Assembly: GCA_025174535.1 (NCBI GenBank) | Contig: JALBUN010000007.1 | Coordinates: 124,001-188,000 of the forward strand | Reading direction: 5' to 3' | Source: Cantharellus purpuraceus | Taxonomy: Eukaryota > Basidiomycota > Agaricomycetes > Cantharellales > Hydnaceae | Length of the DNA stretch: 64,000 bases | Shown here: piece by piece, positions 31,398-43,808 of the stretch | How positions within the stretch are numbered: the stretch's first letter is position 1 | How the letters are laid out: every line of letters starts with the position of its first letter | The notes under the pieces: generated by a model | Databases searched by the model: none | What the model was told of the DNA's origin: nothing | What the model saw: the letters and a program-made list of their open reading frames with translations, nothing else | Program-made: the position numbers and the translations under genes

Positions 31398-34249
31398 ATG
31401 AACGAACTCTGTCATCCTGGGTGCCAGCGTCGGACACCCACCGGCAGCTTATTTTCTATGCTCGCAGACCCTTCTGCAGAATCTTCAGGCAAGGATGGTG
31501 TTTCCTCTATGAATGGGGACATAGAGAAGGGAAGTAGCTGTTCACCAACGGTTCCCGAAGATCGCAAAGAGGGCGGGAGTGCCGAAAAGGAGGCTAGTGG
31601 AGGCAATGAAGTCAAGCCAGAACCCATCATCGTTGATTGGGATGGTCCTGATGATCCAGAGTGTCCGCATAATTGGAGACCCTTACGGAAGTGGCTCGCC
31701 ATAAGTGCCGTGAGTTGCCGTCTATTCCATTCAAGACGCTCAGCATCTCTCATCGAGTATTCTGCATGTAGGTTGGGCTTATGTGTTTTGTGTCCCCCCT
31801 TGCATCTACCTTGATTGCACCTGCTGCGCAAACCATTGCAGATGATCCTGAATTCAACATAACTAATCCTACTATTACGACCCTCCTTGTCTCGGTATTT
31901 GCAACCACCTTTTTATGCAGTCGAAGTAATCGATTGAGTTTCATGGTAGATTTTCATTCTAGGATATGCATTCGGACCCTTAGTTGCTAGGTGAGAACCC
32001 TTTATTCTTTATCTCCTCTGTGGATCTGAATTCCCTAGTCCAATGTCTGAGTTGTATGGGTGAGAACTTTCCTTGCTGTTTAATTTGTGTTAAATAATTT
32101 CAAAATCACAGGCGCAACGTGGTCATGCAGGTCTTCATGTATTCAGATTTTATCATTAACCCTCTGGTCGAACGTTTATTGAACATACATAGGCTAATCT
32201 TTTTCATCTTTAATGTGGCATGCGGACTGTCTAAAACCCCTACACAAATGATCGTCTTTCGGTTCTTAGCAGGCGTGTAATCTTCAGCACTTGCCTTCGC
32301 TCTTTTGACCCCTAATATAAAGGTGTTGGTGGCGCCGCTCCGCTGACGGGTGAGCAGTTGTCAGGTTTCTTCAACGAGCTTTTTGTTGAATTCCTTATTA
32401 AGTCGGCGGCGGTGTCCTTGCGGACACCTTCCTTCCTCACGAAAGAGGTTTCGCGATGTCTGTATTTTCACTAACCGCACTTGTGTACGTCCAATTCCTT
32501 AGTTTACACCATAGCCACTGATTAATCGTATTCATGCAGTGTATGTCCACATTTCTTCGATTCATTACATACCTGAATGTCACACAATCTCCCAGGGTCC
32601 GGTAAGCACAACTCGAGCCGCTTATGCTCTTGTAACACATCCACGACTTCTGGAATGACGAGCCGAATACCTCTGTAGGTTGTGGGGCCTGTTGCGGGTG
32701 GTTTCATTGTGGAAAGCACGTCATGGAGGTGGTGCCTTTGGCTTCTTGCAGTTGTTTCTGGCGTTACACTCTTACTATCTCCCTGTGAGTTTCATACAAC
32801 TCAGACTTGCGTTTACCTCTCCATATCCGTCACAGACAAGGCTGATGAACCACTTCCATTAGTCATCCTGGCTGAGACCTACCACCCAACTCTTCTCCAG
32901 AGAAAGGCGGAGCGTATTCGCACAGAGACAGGGAATCAACACGTGACAACGCAGCATGAGTTATTGAATGGCAAGAAGAGCTCTACGCAACTCATTTTTG
33001 AAAACCTTACCCGCCCATTTTCACTGCTATTTACCAACCCGGCTTGCTTCTTAATTGGGCTGTACATGGCTATCTGTAAGTACTCGCCCCGATTCTAACA
33101 GTTACTTTTATTCATACCGATGCCAAACATATGTCCCTATGACAGGCTAGTCCGTTTGCCCTTCCATTTGACTTTACTTTCAGCCATTGACTTGTGCAAC
33201 CACAGTGGCTACTTGTACATCATGTACGCAACATATGCTGAGATCTTCGTGGACAGATACCATGAGAGTCTAGTTCGTTTGTCTCTATTTCGATTTCGCG
33301 AATCCCTAACTCGCCTGATTATGACAGGGCATTTCTGGGCTCAACTACCTGGCTCCTGGTCTAGGATATTTTTTGGGCTGCTTTGTGTGCGCTGTGAGCA
33401 TGGACCGAGTATATTTATATCTTACGAAGCGTTTTGGAGAAGCCATCCCCGAATATCGCGTTCCCCTCATGTTCGGAGCTAGGTAAGATGGTCTTGTCTG
33501 TCACTCAAACTTCTGTAACACTTGTCGATAGCTTCTTCATGCCTATCGGTCTAATAATATATGGATGGACGGCAGAAAAAGCCTTGTTTTGGCTCTTGCC
33601 TGATTTAGGAGTATGATCTCTGCTTCTGTCGCATTCATTTTTCAAATGCTCTCACTGCGCAGGCATTCATTATCAGTAGGTTTCCTGTTTACCTTCATGC
33701 TGAAATCCCCTAGCATTTGCTTGCTTCATTAATACCAAACCCCAGCCGCGTCAAGCTTGGTGACTTTCCTGACGATAAACACGTATATAGTAGATGCGTT
33801 TAAGGTATGTCCTAAGTGTTCCGTCGCTGAAGGCTTGGTATCAATGCTATTATTAGTACGCCGCATCAGCCCTCGCTGCCACGACTGTTGCTCGTTCGGT
33901 TGCTGGCACACTTTTCCCGCTCTTTGCTCGTACGTTAAGTTCTTTTTGAAGGTTACACAATGGGCTTACAGTAAGGCGAATTGTTGCACAATAGCGACTA
34001 TGTTCAACTCGAAACTAGGCTTAGGGGTACGTGCTCTTGTCTAGGAAACGTTGGGATGAATTTCTAATTGGTGTATTATCAGTGGGGTAACACCTTACTT
34101 GCCCTGATAGCTTTCCTGTTTGGTTTGGCGTACCCTATGTTCTTGTCAGTACCATATTCCATTGCGTCGCACCTGGATAACCTTATAGCCTTCTACGCAG
34201 GTGGTATTATGGCCCCAAACTAAGAGCTCTCAGAAATACCGAGACATGA
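31398..34249 (+). CDS. MFS transporter (DHA1-like), possibly damaged
   Basis: Multi-exon gene. Start MNELCHPGC at 31398 (or MLADPSAESS at 31458), hydrophilic N-terminus, then VDWDGPDDPECPHNW and RKWLAISA, joined to VGLMCFVSPLASTLIAPAAQ (TM1), SPMSELYGRNVVMQ (MFS A-like motif), FFIFNVACGLSKTPTQM, VGGAAPLT, GVLADTFLPHERG, GPVAGGFIVESTSWRW, ILAETYHPTLLQRKAERI, SGYLYIMYATYAEIF, GISGLNYLAPGLGYFLG, DRVYLYLTKRFGEAIPEYR, NTYIVDAFKYAASALAATTV and WGNTLLALIAFLFGLAYP. This order fits fungal DHA1 drug/polyamine antiporters of the plasma membrane. Downstream of 32680 all joins are clean. Between 31890 and 32680 four junctions (about 31900-31965, 32120-32185, 32270-32325 and 32480-32680) are each one base out with canonical sites. 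So it may be a pseudogene, or use rare splice sites. Confidence 0.68.
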
Positions 34250-34650
34250 TCTTGAATTTTAGGACATGCACGTCTTATACAAGGGCAAATAAAGGTTGGA
34301 TATGAACAACTTTTGATACACGGGTTTTATCCTTGCATCAAATAGACTGTACAACATCAGTAGAATTCATATTGTAATGTGGTTTCCAAGCTAGACTTCG
34401 TCATGACAGACATCTGATGACCACGCATCAAACTTCACAACAGTTGTTCTGTGGAGCAACCTCCGTTAACAGGTGCAAGACGTTACTTGCATATCAGAGA
34501 CTCTCTCATTAAAGTCTCCTAAGAAAAGATCAGATCTAGGAAGCAAAGGACGTCAAAATAGACCTTAGGTGTGTACGCAAAGAGAGCGAGATCAATTAAG
34601 GTGCTGGAAGCGCTAGGCGCTTATGTTACATCATAACGTCACAAAGTCAC
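34250..34650. other. intergenic, no gene seen
   Basis: 3' flank of the transporter. AT-rich, no open frame of note. Confidence 0.4.
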
Positions 34651-34759
34651 ATGCATTATACTCCAGCTCGGTGGGTGATGCGCAATGCGCGCAAGGGAGA
34701 CTTCGCTTGTTTCATATATTCAGAGACTCAACTGAATCATCCACCTGAACCTATTATGA

Positions 34760-35085
34760 AGAGCTGCCGTCGCACTATGAGCCCATATTGTTGGAGTATC
34801 GAGGCCGACGAACACGGAAGCATAGTTGAGGTACCACAGAGTTCACAGCCGCAAATACACACACATAGCGGTCAAGTACGGTGATACTTATTTTATTTTG
34901 CCCACCTGACTCGGTAGTATATAAGTTCAATATCTATCGGACAATCAGTTGATTGCTCCCCGCACAACTGAAGTGTACGTCCCATTTCATTCTCACATGC
35001 CTAACTACATTAACTGCGAGCTCTGTAGTTATATATCTAGGTAGCTACTGAATTTACAGTTGATTGCTCCCCGCACAACTGAAGT
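34760..35085 (+). pseudogene. degenerate copy of the 58.1-kb sequence
   Basis: Matches the reverse complement of about 57990-58250 over some 250 bp. In one frame it ends RKYTHIAVKYGDTYFILPT followed by a stop; the other copy ends RKYTRIAIKYGDPCFSLPT. Differences between the two are partly silent, which suggests it once coded for protein. Upstream the frame is broken by stops and a 1-base indel. A 29-bp string, CAGTTGATTGCTCCCCGCAC and 9 more, occurs twice (34946-34974 and 35057-35085). Confidence 0.45.
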
Positions 35086-35920
35086 TTATATATCTAGTCC
35101 CTCTTCGCATCCATATCCTTCACATATCTCTTCTGAAGCTTCGACTTAGCCTGGAAGTGAAGCTCCCTCTGTGGCATAACCAGATGCCTCACCTGAGCAC
35201 GGCTCCTTCATTCAAAGCAAGTTCTTGAATTCGCGGGGCGGCCCGGTGCTTCACGAGATTGTGCGTGGTTCTGCTCCGTAACGGCTATATATAGATATAC
35301 CTAGTGGTCAGCACCTGGAAGACGTCGTGATTTCATGATCATGGGTCGTCATTTGAAAAAATGAAGATAAATGTGTGAAGTCTAAAGGATCCGAGCCGTG
35401 AATCCAGGATTTGTTGAAGTCTCACTGGAGTTCGACATAGGACGCTAGCCATAAGGTTCGGAGCCTCACATGGAGAAGTGTGTTAGTCTTAGCTCAACTG
35501 CATTCCGTCCTCCCGTACCATATTATGCCGCTTAGACAGTATTCAACATATGATGCTGCGATGCGGATATCATCGCCACCATAGAGGGGCTAGCAACGTG
35601 GTTTGTCAGTTGGAATGCATAATGTGGTAAGACCCGGTCTGTGGCCTTTCTCTGCACATTTGGCAACCGGTCATAACTCCGGACCGCACCAATCGACGCG
35701 GACGATCTTCGGTTTCCATCCTGCTTCACGAAGCCTGATTGAATATTGTCGTTGAAGTCTTGTGCATTAGTGGAGCTGTGCTAAGTCAATAAGAGTCACC
35801 AGACAAAATCATGTGCCCGGTCGCTGAGAAGACTCGTAGAAGTCGTTCGTCATATAAGTACCATGGAGAGTAACGTCGGATATTGGCTGACTTTCAAGAG
35901 CACTGTCCACAGCTGGCAAC
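35086..35920. other. upstream region of the alpha-galactosidase
   Basis: No gene seen. A TATA-like CATATAAGTACC lies at about 35851-35862, some 60 bp before the start codon, and may be the promoter. Confidence 0.4.
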
Positions 35921-38483
35921 ATGATGCTTTCGCGTCTTCTATTCGTAGTTGCGGCTCCTCTGCTTATACAGGCCTTGAACAATGGAGTTGGAAAGCTGCC
36001 TGGTAAGCCGTTTTATCATCGTTGTCTTACACATAGGATGAACTTGCAGTTCAGTAATGGGCTACAATTGTACGTGTGTCTGAAGATCTGGTGGCGCTCC
36101 CTCTTGAATCTGGTAATGACATAATTCAATGGGAAGCTTGGAATGTCTACCAGGTTCGCAATTACAGCACTGATCCATGCAATATTGATACAAATTCCGA
36201 TTATTCGGTTTGCACAGTGCAACGTCGACGAAACTCTCGCGTTACAAACTGCTAGTCTCATGAAAAGCCTCGGTCTCATTGTACGTGTCAAAGTTCCTGT
36301 AAATCATACCACGCTTAGTCCACGACAGGACGTTGGCTACAAGCACTTCAACCTTGACGACTGTTGGGCAGAGAAGAACAGGAGCGCCAATGGGCTGTTG
36401 GTTCCTGGTGAGACTCAATAATAAACCTTGTACACTGCTGGTTCATTCCAGCAGATCCCTTGAAATTCCCCTCTGGATTCAACAATTTCACGACTCAATT
36501 GCACAGGCTAGGATTGTATGTCAATTGCTTCTGACATCTTAATCTCGAGCTAATAATCTACATCATGTAGGAAGGCAGGAATTGTGAGTGCGAATCAGTT
36601 CTGAATCTGTCGGAAAAGTGGTACCACGCCCATCATAGTATTCGGATTCCGGATGGTTGACCTGTAAGGGCTCCTGACTACCATGATCTTCTTGAAGCTT
36701 CAATCTTAGTGTAGGCGCCGGTTACCCAGGATCTTTCCAGCACGAAGTAAGGTAATGGGCTCTTTTGTTTAGTTTCATTTCCAGACCCTAATCGTTCCCT
36801 CCAGTGATGTGACCCAGTTCACCGGATGGGGTTTTGACTACCTCAAGTTTGTACTACCTAATTTCTATTTCGATTCAAGAAACTCACTCGCGTTTCGGTA
36901 GATTCGATAACTGCGCAAGTCAGTATAATGATCCTCTTCCAGTATAATAAGTCTAAAGAAACTTTCAACAGTACCGTACGACGACGTTATCCGCGAAGGC
37001 CAGGTTGGAAGTATGTGGTCTGAATCAGGCTATTTCAGGAATATCTAAACAATGTCCTAGAATATCAAAGGATGGCCGACGCCATCGCAGAAGTTCAGAA
37101 ACGCAATGGTGGAAAACCCATGATTTTCTCACTCTGTCAATGGGGATGGGTACGTACTTTATAACCCATCCCATGAGTGCGACTAAGACTATAAATCTCA
37201 GACCCAAGTTTGGCTTTGGGGTAAACGGTTTGGACAAAGCTGGAGGGTTCGTGAGGACTCATCTTCGGCTATGAACCGTCTCTCCTGACTAAACCATATA
37301 ATAGATCACTGGAGATATTGGTTTGTAATAAAGGGTATGCTCAAGTTAGGCCGCTTTTGACACCATTTCCATCTATAGCTGCACAATGGGACTCCCTGGC
37401 TGCGATCATTGATTTTCACTCTTTTATCACCTCGTCTACCGACTTTTATGGGCACAACGACCTGGACATGGTGTGTACAGTGGTCTTGTTGACGTGCTCA
37501 TCGATACTGATTCGCATAATTAGTTACAACTGTGAGAAATGCATCTTGCTAGCTAAAGATGAAACTTCTTATGCGCCATTGTTTACGATAGCGGCAATGG
37601 CGGGCTCACATTTGAAGAAGCCAAGTAGGTTGTTCTGCCTTGTCTCGAGATGCTGGGTGTCCATCACTGGTCTGGTTAGGTCGCATTTCACTGCATGGGC
37701 ATTATCAAAGAGTCCTCTCCTCATCGGAACCAATGTTCGATCTTGCTTCTTCCGCTACAACCACACTTTGAGGTTAAGCTGACAATTGTTGCAGCTATCG
37801 GCCATCACACCAGAAATTCTGTCCATTCTGAAGAACGAAGAGATCATCGCTATCAATCAAGATCCCGTGGAAGGGACATCTATCTCACCTTTTCGATGGG
37901 GTATCAACGTAAGCACCTAGGAGTGTTGTGGACTACGTTGATCAAAGCATATCTGTTCCGCAGCCTGATTTCGTGAGTAATACATCGTTTCCTGCCCAGT
38001 ATTGGAGCGGACCGACTCAAAACGGAACTGGTAAGTGCTTCTTCCTCATACCCACTAACCAGTAGTTGAAGTAGGATTACTTAGTTTTTATGGTGGTACG
38101 AGTGTTTTCGACCACAAAATTGAAAGTAAACTGACTATGCCATAGCTGAACACTCAAAATGAGACTGCGGAGATGTTCTTCAACCTTACTGAATCACCTT
38201 GGATCAGAGCTGGTCGCCAATACTCAGTCCGCGTATGTTGCTGCTTTGAACAGCCAACCCCTCAGCATTTCAAACAGTTTTTACATAGGACCTCTGGGCG
38301 CATACTGACAACGACACGGCGGTGCGAAACTTTACCACTACACTTCCACCGCATGGTGTAGTAGCATTGTTACTCAAGGATGCAGGGGATGAACCGGCAG
38401 GGTTATCCCCGTGTGTGAGGCCGTGGCAATGCACAGACCAGAACGGTACCCACGTGGGTCCAACCTATGTGGGTCCAACCTAA
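35921..38483 (+). CDS. alpha-galactosidase, GH27 (439 aa, 24 exons)
   Basis: Secreted glycosidase that removes terminal alpha-1,6-galactose from oligosaccharides or galactomannan. Signal peptide MMLSRLLFVVAAPLLIQA. Then VMGYNSWNVYQCNVDE, GYKHFNLDDCWAEKNRSANG, GFNNFTTQLHRLGLKAGIYS, WLTCAGYPGSFQHE, GWGFDYLKFDNCA with the nucleophile Asp in KFDNC, KPMIFSLCQWGW, SWRITGDI with the acid/base Asp, DFYGHNDLDMLQLGNGGLTF, HFTAWALSKSPLLIGTN, EEIIAINQDPVEGTSISPF, QYWSGPTQNGTVFMVLN, SPWIRAGRQYSVRDLWAHTD and PPHGVVALLLKDAGDEPAG. All 24 exons join in frame and total 1320 nt. Exons of 8 nt (37524-37531), 11 nt (38085-38095), 13 nt (36571-36583), 15, 16 and 17 nt are needed. It ends in THVGPTYVGPT with a 14-bp duplication. 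Confidence 0.92.
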
Positions 38484-39690
38484 GGGGACATGAGAATTAT
38501 GGAACTAGCCACTTACCTCATTTCGTGCGCGTAGATATCCACAACATATATGATGCCTAAAGAGGGAGTTATGACGAAATCAGAAGCGAAATCAGGAGCC
38601 GAGCTGCCTGTACAAGCAGTCCTAAGTGCAAATAAAAAATTGGATGGTTTCGGCACCGAGTTACGTTGGGTCCAAGAACCAGGGACTGCCGAAGCAAATA
38701 ACTTCGAGGTGGCAAGCCCGCGCCGTCACCTTCACGAGAGGACGGCTATTTAACGCACGATGCCGCTAGACAACGGCATCGGTTGTGGAGAAAGAATGTA
38801 GAAAGTGGAATACGTGGAGAGTGAATGAAGGAACGAGCGAACCAAGTGATGAGATGTCGCTAGCAGGGCCCAGGTTGGGATCGGCTTCGTCCTCTTTTCA
38901 GGAAACAGGCGGGGGCCACCTAATAGTGAGGGTATACGTCGTTTATGTTCTATTTATTTCAAGCGACCAAGATTTCCACCTTGCGCATCGGGCTCAGTAT
39001 ACTCAGATCAGACAAGTTTGCATGTCTGAGACGATCGAATCAAATACTAACGCGCCGTTCCGTTCCGCTCCATTCCTCCTCCTCCTGATTTCATTTGATT
39101 AGACTCAAACGGGGAGATTTCACATGTTAGAATAAGTGAATTAATTGTCGCCTTTCTTCCATTTGCTATGTTTCTTGTTTTAGTAACTATGGTGAGACGT
39201 TTGAATGTCTTCTGACTGATGATTTTCTTGTGATTCCTGCAGTGGGAAACGCGGAGACGGGGATCAGTTGGAGTATGATGCTAGCACAGACTCTCTATGT
39301 GAATCCTATGGTGGCGAGCAATTGCCGGCAGACATGCTTTGCTGTAATTTGTGTTATCGCTTGTCTTGAGAGAAGTTCTGGTTGATCATGAATCAATAAT
39401 CATGAACAAATAATCATGAACAACGCCCAATGCGCAAATACATGCTTTTGGTGCTTGGGTATATGTGGGTGACATGTGACAGATCGTATGAGTTGCCAAG
39501 TGCTGGCCAGTGCGTCCTGGAGCAGGCGCTTCTTGCGACCAGGGCAATTCCCGGAGCTCGACCATCTTTGGCCAATTAATTGCCCCTAAAGCAGTGCGAA
39601 GCCACCCACATACCTTAGGGAAATCGACTTCCCGTGTCTAATTACTGTGTTAATTCCTGTTGGGTGACTGACACGCCCTCTTTCATCACT
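38484..39690. other. 1.2 kb with no supported gene
   Basis: Intergenic between the alpha-galactosidase and the acyl-CoA synthetase. A short tandem repeat AATCATGAAC (39390-39425) occurs three times with small changes. Open frames at 38550 and 38785 have no support. Confidence 0.4.
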
Positions 39691-42135
39691 ATGCCCAATT
39701 CCGTCTCAGTTGAAATAGGTGACGCAAAACCAGGCGAGTCCCGCATTCGCAGGGCTGCAGTACATCCTGAACGTCTCTCTCAACGGCCATTCGAGGGTAT
39801 TGATACCGTATACGACATTCTGCTATACAACGCGCGTGTCCATGGTACAAAGGACGCATATGGTTGGCGAGATATTGTTGACGTTCACGAGGAGACGAAG
39901 GAGGTCAAGAAGATGGTCAATGGGAAGGAAGTCACCGAACAGAAGAAGTGGAAGTACTGGCAACTCAGCGACTTCAAATATATCAATTTCATTCAAATGA
40001 AAGACGCTGTGGGAGAGGCTGCAAAAGGTCTAGTGGAGCTTGGAATAGTCAAAGGGGATGTTTTTGATATTTATGCTTCTACGAGGTATGCCAGTTCAGT
40101 TCGCTCTCGTGTACCTTACAATTGCTCATCTACCACCAAGTCTCAATTGGCAAATCATGTCCCAAGCTTGTTTTCAGATAAGTGCAATTGTGGCAACTGC
40201 ATATGACAGTCTTGGGGAGTCTGGCCTTCTCCACGCACTCAACGAGCCGGAATGTGTCGGCATCTTCACCAACGCTGAGCTTCTCCCTACCCTCGTTAAG
40301 GCCCTTCCCAAGGCAACCACCATCCGCGTAGTCATCTATGATGGGGAAGCATCTCCGGCTGATATCGAAGGCTTGGTTTCGGCGCGTTCAAATCTTAAGT
40401 TGTTGAGTTTGGATGAACTGAAGGCACTCGGGAAAGACAAACCTGTAACAGACAGGGCACCCAACCGAGACGATGTGGCGTGTATTATGTACACCAGCGG
40501 GACTACAGGTGCTCCGAAAGGTGTCGTGTTGACTCATGCAAATCTTGTTGCGGCAGGTGAGCCATACGACTAGCTAGGGGTGTGCTTACTCACTGTTCTG
40601 GCAGTTGGTGGGGTGTATGACCTTTTCGGAGATGAACTCAAATCGTCAGATCATTTCCTCGCATTCCTTCCCCTTGCACATATTCTGGAACTCGTCGTAG
40701 AGGTCACTCTTGCGTTCTATGGCATGACCACCGGTTACGGGCGCGTCAAAACTCTCACAGATGCGTCCGTGCGCAATTGCTTGGGAGACATCCGCGCTTT
40801 CCGGCCCACTATCATGATCGGCGTTCCCGCCGTGTGGGAGAGCATCCGCAAGGGCATTATCGGCAAGGTAAACCAGAGCGGATCTTTACGCAGAAACCTG
40901 TTCAACGCCGCACTTGGCATCAAACGTGCCAATTTACCTATACTCAAGGGAATCGTGGACAGCGTGGTTTTCTCGCAGATCAAAGAACAGACGGGTGGGC
41001 GACTTCGTCTGGCGTTGTCCGGTGGGTCAGCGATTAGCCGGGAAACTCAGGAGTTTCTCAGTTTAGCCCTCGTCAAGATTATTCAAGGTACGTACGTCAT
41101 CTGCTAGTTACCATACTCTAATCGCTGAGTCACTTTAGGCTATGGATTGACCGAATCAGGGGCCATGTGCGCTGTCATGACCCCGAAGTGCTTTAGTTTG
41201 GGGCCTGTCGGCGCGCCCTCGCCAGCCGTTGAAGTGAAGCTTAAGGATCACCTCGAGGCGGGATACCTTAGCTCAAACAATCCACCTCGTGGTGAGGTTC
41301 TTGTCCGTGGTAATGCAGTTACCAAGGGGTACTTTAAGCGGGACGATCTCAATAAGGATCCGGAGATTTTCACGGAGGATGGATGGTTCAGAACGGTGGG
41401 TGCTGATAGTTTCTACAGCGACCAGGTGATAGAGATTAGCCTCAGGGAGATATTGGTCAATGGAATCCCGATGGGACGCTCAGTATTATCGATCGGTGTG
41501 TGATACACTTTGGATTTGTGAGGATGACTATCTCATTGTGAAACAGCATCAAAAACCTTGTAAAGTTGCAAGGTGGCGAAGTTAGTATTTTCTCGTCTTT
41601 GTCCTCATACCACTGTATGTTATCATTGAACAGATTAATTATTTTCACAGTACGTAGCGCTGGAGCGCCTTGAGACGACCTATAAATCGTGCAATCTTGT
41701 CTCGAATATATGTGTTCATGCCCAAGCGGACGCAGTCCAACCCATCGCCATTGTCTTCCCACACGAAGCCAACCTGCGTCACGCACTTTCCACCAGCGAC
41801 TTGGCAGACAAGTACGCCTCGATGGACCTCGCTGGGCTATGTAAAAACCCGAGTGTACGGGCGCTGCTGCTGCAGGAGTGTAACGCGGCGGGGAAAAGAA
41901 GCGGCTTCAGAAGCATCGAGATTCTGCAGGCAGTGGTGCTCACCCCAGAGGAGTGGACGCCGCAGAGCGGGCTGGTGACACCTGCACAAAAGTTGCAGAG
42001 AAGAAAGATCGAGGAAAAGTACAGGGAGGAGATTAAGGCTCGTGACCGACACATTGCTACTCTCGTGGCGAAGTTGCTGAAGGGGGTGCTAATCCTTGAT
42101 TGCAGGTTGCGTACAAGAACAACTCTCAACGATAA
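39691..42135 (+). CDS. long-chain acyl-CoA synthetase
   Basis: Activates long-chain fatty acids to acyl-CoA (ATP to AMP + PPi) at ER, lipid droplet or peroxisome membranes. Starts MPNSVSVEIGDAKPGESR. Adenylate-forming signatures: the AMP-binding loop CIMYTSGTTGAPKGVVLTH, HFLAFLPLAHILELVVE, RPTIMIGVPAVWESIRKGI, ALSGGSAIS, QGYGLTESGA, DGWFRTGDIGQWNPDGTLSI, DRIKNLVKLQGGEY and VALERLETTY. Introns: about 40085-40140, 40557-40605, 41087-41139, 41398-41450, 41497-41546, 41583-41650 and a last one before VAYKNNSQR. For that last intron the donor appears to be GC (AAG|GCTCGT), a GC-AG intron; a normal GT donor 4 bases on gives an unusual extended tail. Otherwise complete and intact; similar to yeast Faa1/Faa4. 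Confidence 0.88.
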
Positions 42136-42933
42136 ACGCACAAATGAAGGCTGGAATGGCTCGTATTACAGTTATCGATATCCCCCAGACATTTAGTGTA
42201 TTCGATTGTATGTCCGTTTCCTTCGACGTGATTAGAACGTACGCTCTATATAGTATACCTTTGTCTACTATCGAGGATGCGGAGTTTAAAACCTAGTTGG
42301 TTGTTACTATGAAAACTGAATCAAACTTTCGTCTTCGAATACAGCATGGATTGGCAACTCCACCATTGCGGCGACTTGCAATGGTTAACCTACTATTTAC
42401 AACTGTGTCTAGCGAAGAGATGGACCTGAAGCTAGTCCCGAAGTTCACAGAACCGTACCATGTACCACATGGATTAACCGTCGAGGCGACATACATAGGT
42501 TGATCCTCCACCAGACCTCCTATCCCTGGGCATATGCCCCAACTTTCACGTAAGCTTGCTCCGTTACATACACCTTAGATTATGTTGACTGCCGCTTTCT
42601 AGCTGAACAAATTACTCACTATTAGGTGACTAGCCTGACGAACGCCACAGTAACTCGCAGAATGCCAAGTGATCGAATGCCAAGTGATCGAATGCCAAGT
42701 GATCGAGTGCCTTGTCAGGCACTGGCAGCACTCGACCGATTTTCTCTTGCTGTTCTTGCTTATTTTGAAACTCAAGGGATTGCTGAGACACTCGATCATC
42801 TTCGGGGAGTAACCCGAGGATATTATACAGCCAGCCGAAACCCGCTCCTAACCCGGCACGGTTAGCGTGTAGCAGGTATATATTAGACGCTCCATACAGC
42901 AGACAAACGGTTCAGCACCCCGAACCTTTGACT
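42136..42933. other. intergenic with gypsy integrase-tail-like relic
   Basis: The plus frame at 42297-42503 contains KLVPKFTEPYHV, which resembles the KLVPKFIGPY segment of gypsy integrase C-termini; too short and isolated to be sure. No complete gene. Confidence 0.3.
42660..42704. repeat. 15-bp tandem repeat, three copies
   Basis: GAATGCCAAGTGATC three times in exact tandem, encoding RMPSD repeats in one plus frame. A following partial copy (GAGTGCC) is degenerate. Confidence 0.8.
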
Positions 42934-43320
42934 ATGCCACCCGCAGAAGATTCTCTCACTCTGGCAAGCTTCTACCAGTACCTCTATAAACTAGTGGATT
43001 CCGCACACGAACTCACCACACCCTGAGGGCCCGCCGGACGGGTATGAGGCTTGGGCGGGGGGTCAATGGAAATCCCAGGGATATTTACGAGGCACGCACG
43101 AAATTTTTGACTCTTCAGAGGCCCGCTGCAACGTTGGCGAACCTCAATGGCAACATTCAGTGGATCGGGTACCACCCTGTCCAAGGGTCTACTCTACCTA
43201 CTAGACCTCAACCATCCGCTTCCTCTGCATATATTCCACAACTCCTGCATCCACGGGAAGACGAGTTTTTCAATTCATGCAGAAGTACAGAGACTACAGG
43301 AGAGCGGTAATTCGCGAAGA
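42934..43320 (+). pseudogene. possible small gene with frameshift
   Basis: After a TATATATTA (near 42878) and a short leader, ATG at 42934 opens MPPAEDSLTLASFYQYLYK and ELTTP, then a TGA. One base later a good frame continues, EGPPDGYEAWAGGQWKSQG and then HEIFDSSEARCNVGE. No intron explains the shift, so a frameshift pseudogene is possible. Family not recognised. Confidence 0.25.
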
Positions 43321-43808
43321 TACGGAGCGATACTATGCGGCCAGAGTGGATTGAACCCATCTGCCGAAATCCCATGATTACAAGTTAACCGTAAGTATTG
43401 CATACCAACAGGATTAATCGATGACGGTGGTCAATGCTAAGCCCTTGTTTCCCATCAGATTTACCTGTACCAACTGTAACCTGAGTTGACGCGATGGAGC
43501 AACCATGGAATGCACAGAGGATGTGGAAGGCTTTCTTGCGGCCATACTGTGTGTGAATGTTACATACCGTGAATGTGAACGCACAGGAAAGAATGAGACG
43601 GGCGAAGAGGAAGAGGAAGGAACAAGTGAACATGATGATTGTCATTTAAGAGTGTGCGGCAGGTAATACTTAATAGATCCTCAGATTTTTTGGAACGCCA
43701 GACGCTCGGATCCGCGCCTAGCCTGCAACGCTGTGGCAAACAGAACAACATAGCATTGTGGATTGGCCTACTGGGTCAGATATGAAGGATATTTCTATTA
43801 TTTCAGCA
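43321..43808. other. intergenic, no gene seen
   Basis: 3' flank of the QCR2 gene. Minus-strand open frames at 43385-43751 are hydrophobic but unsupported. Confidence 0.35.
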
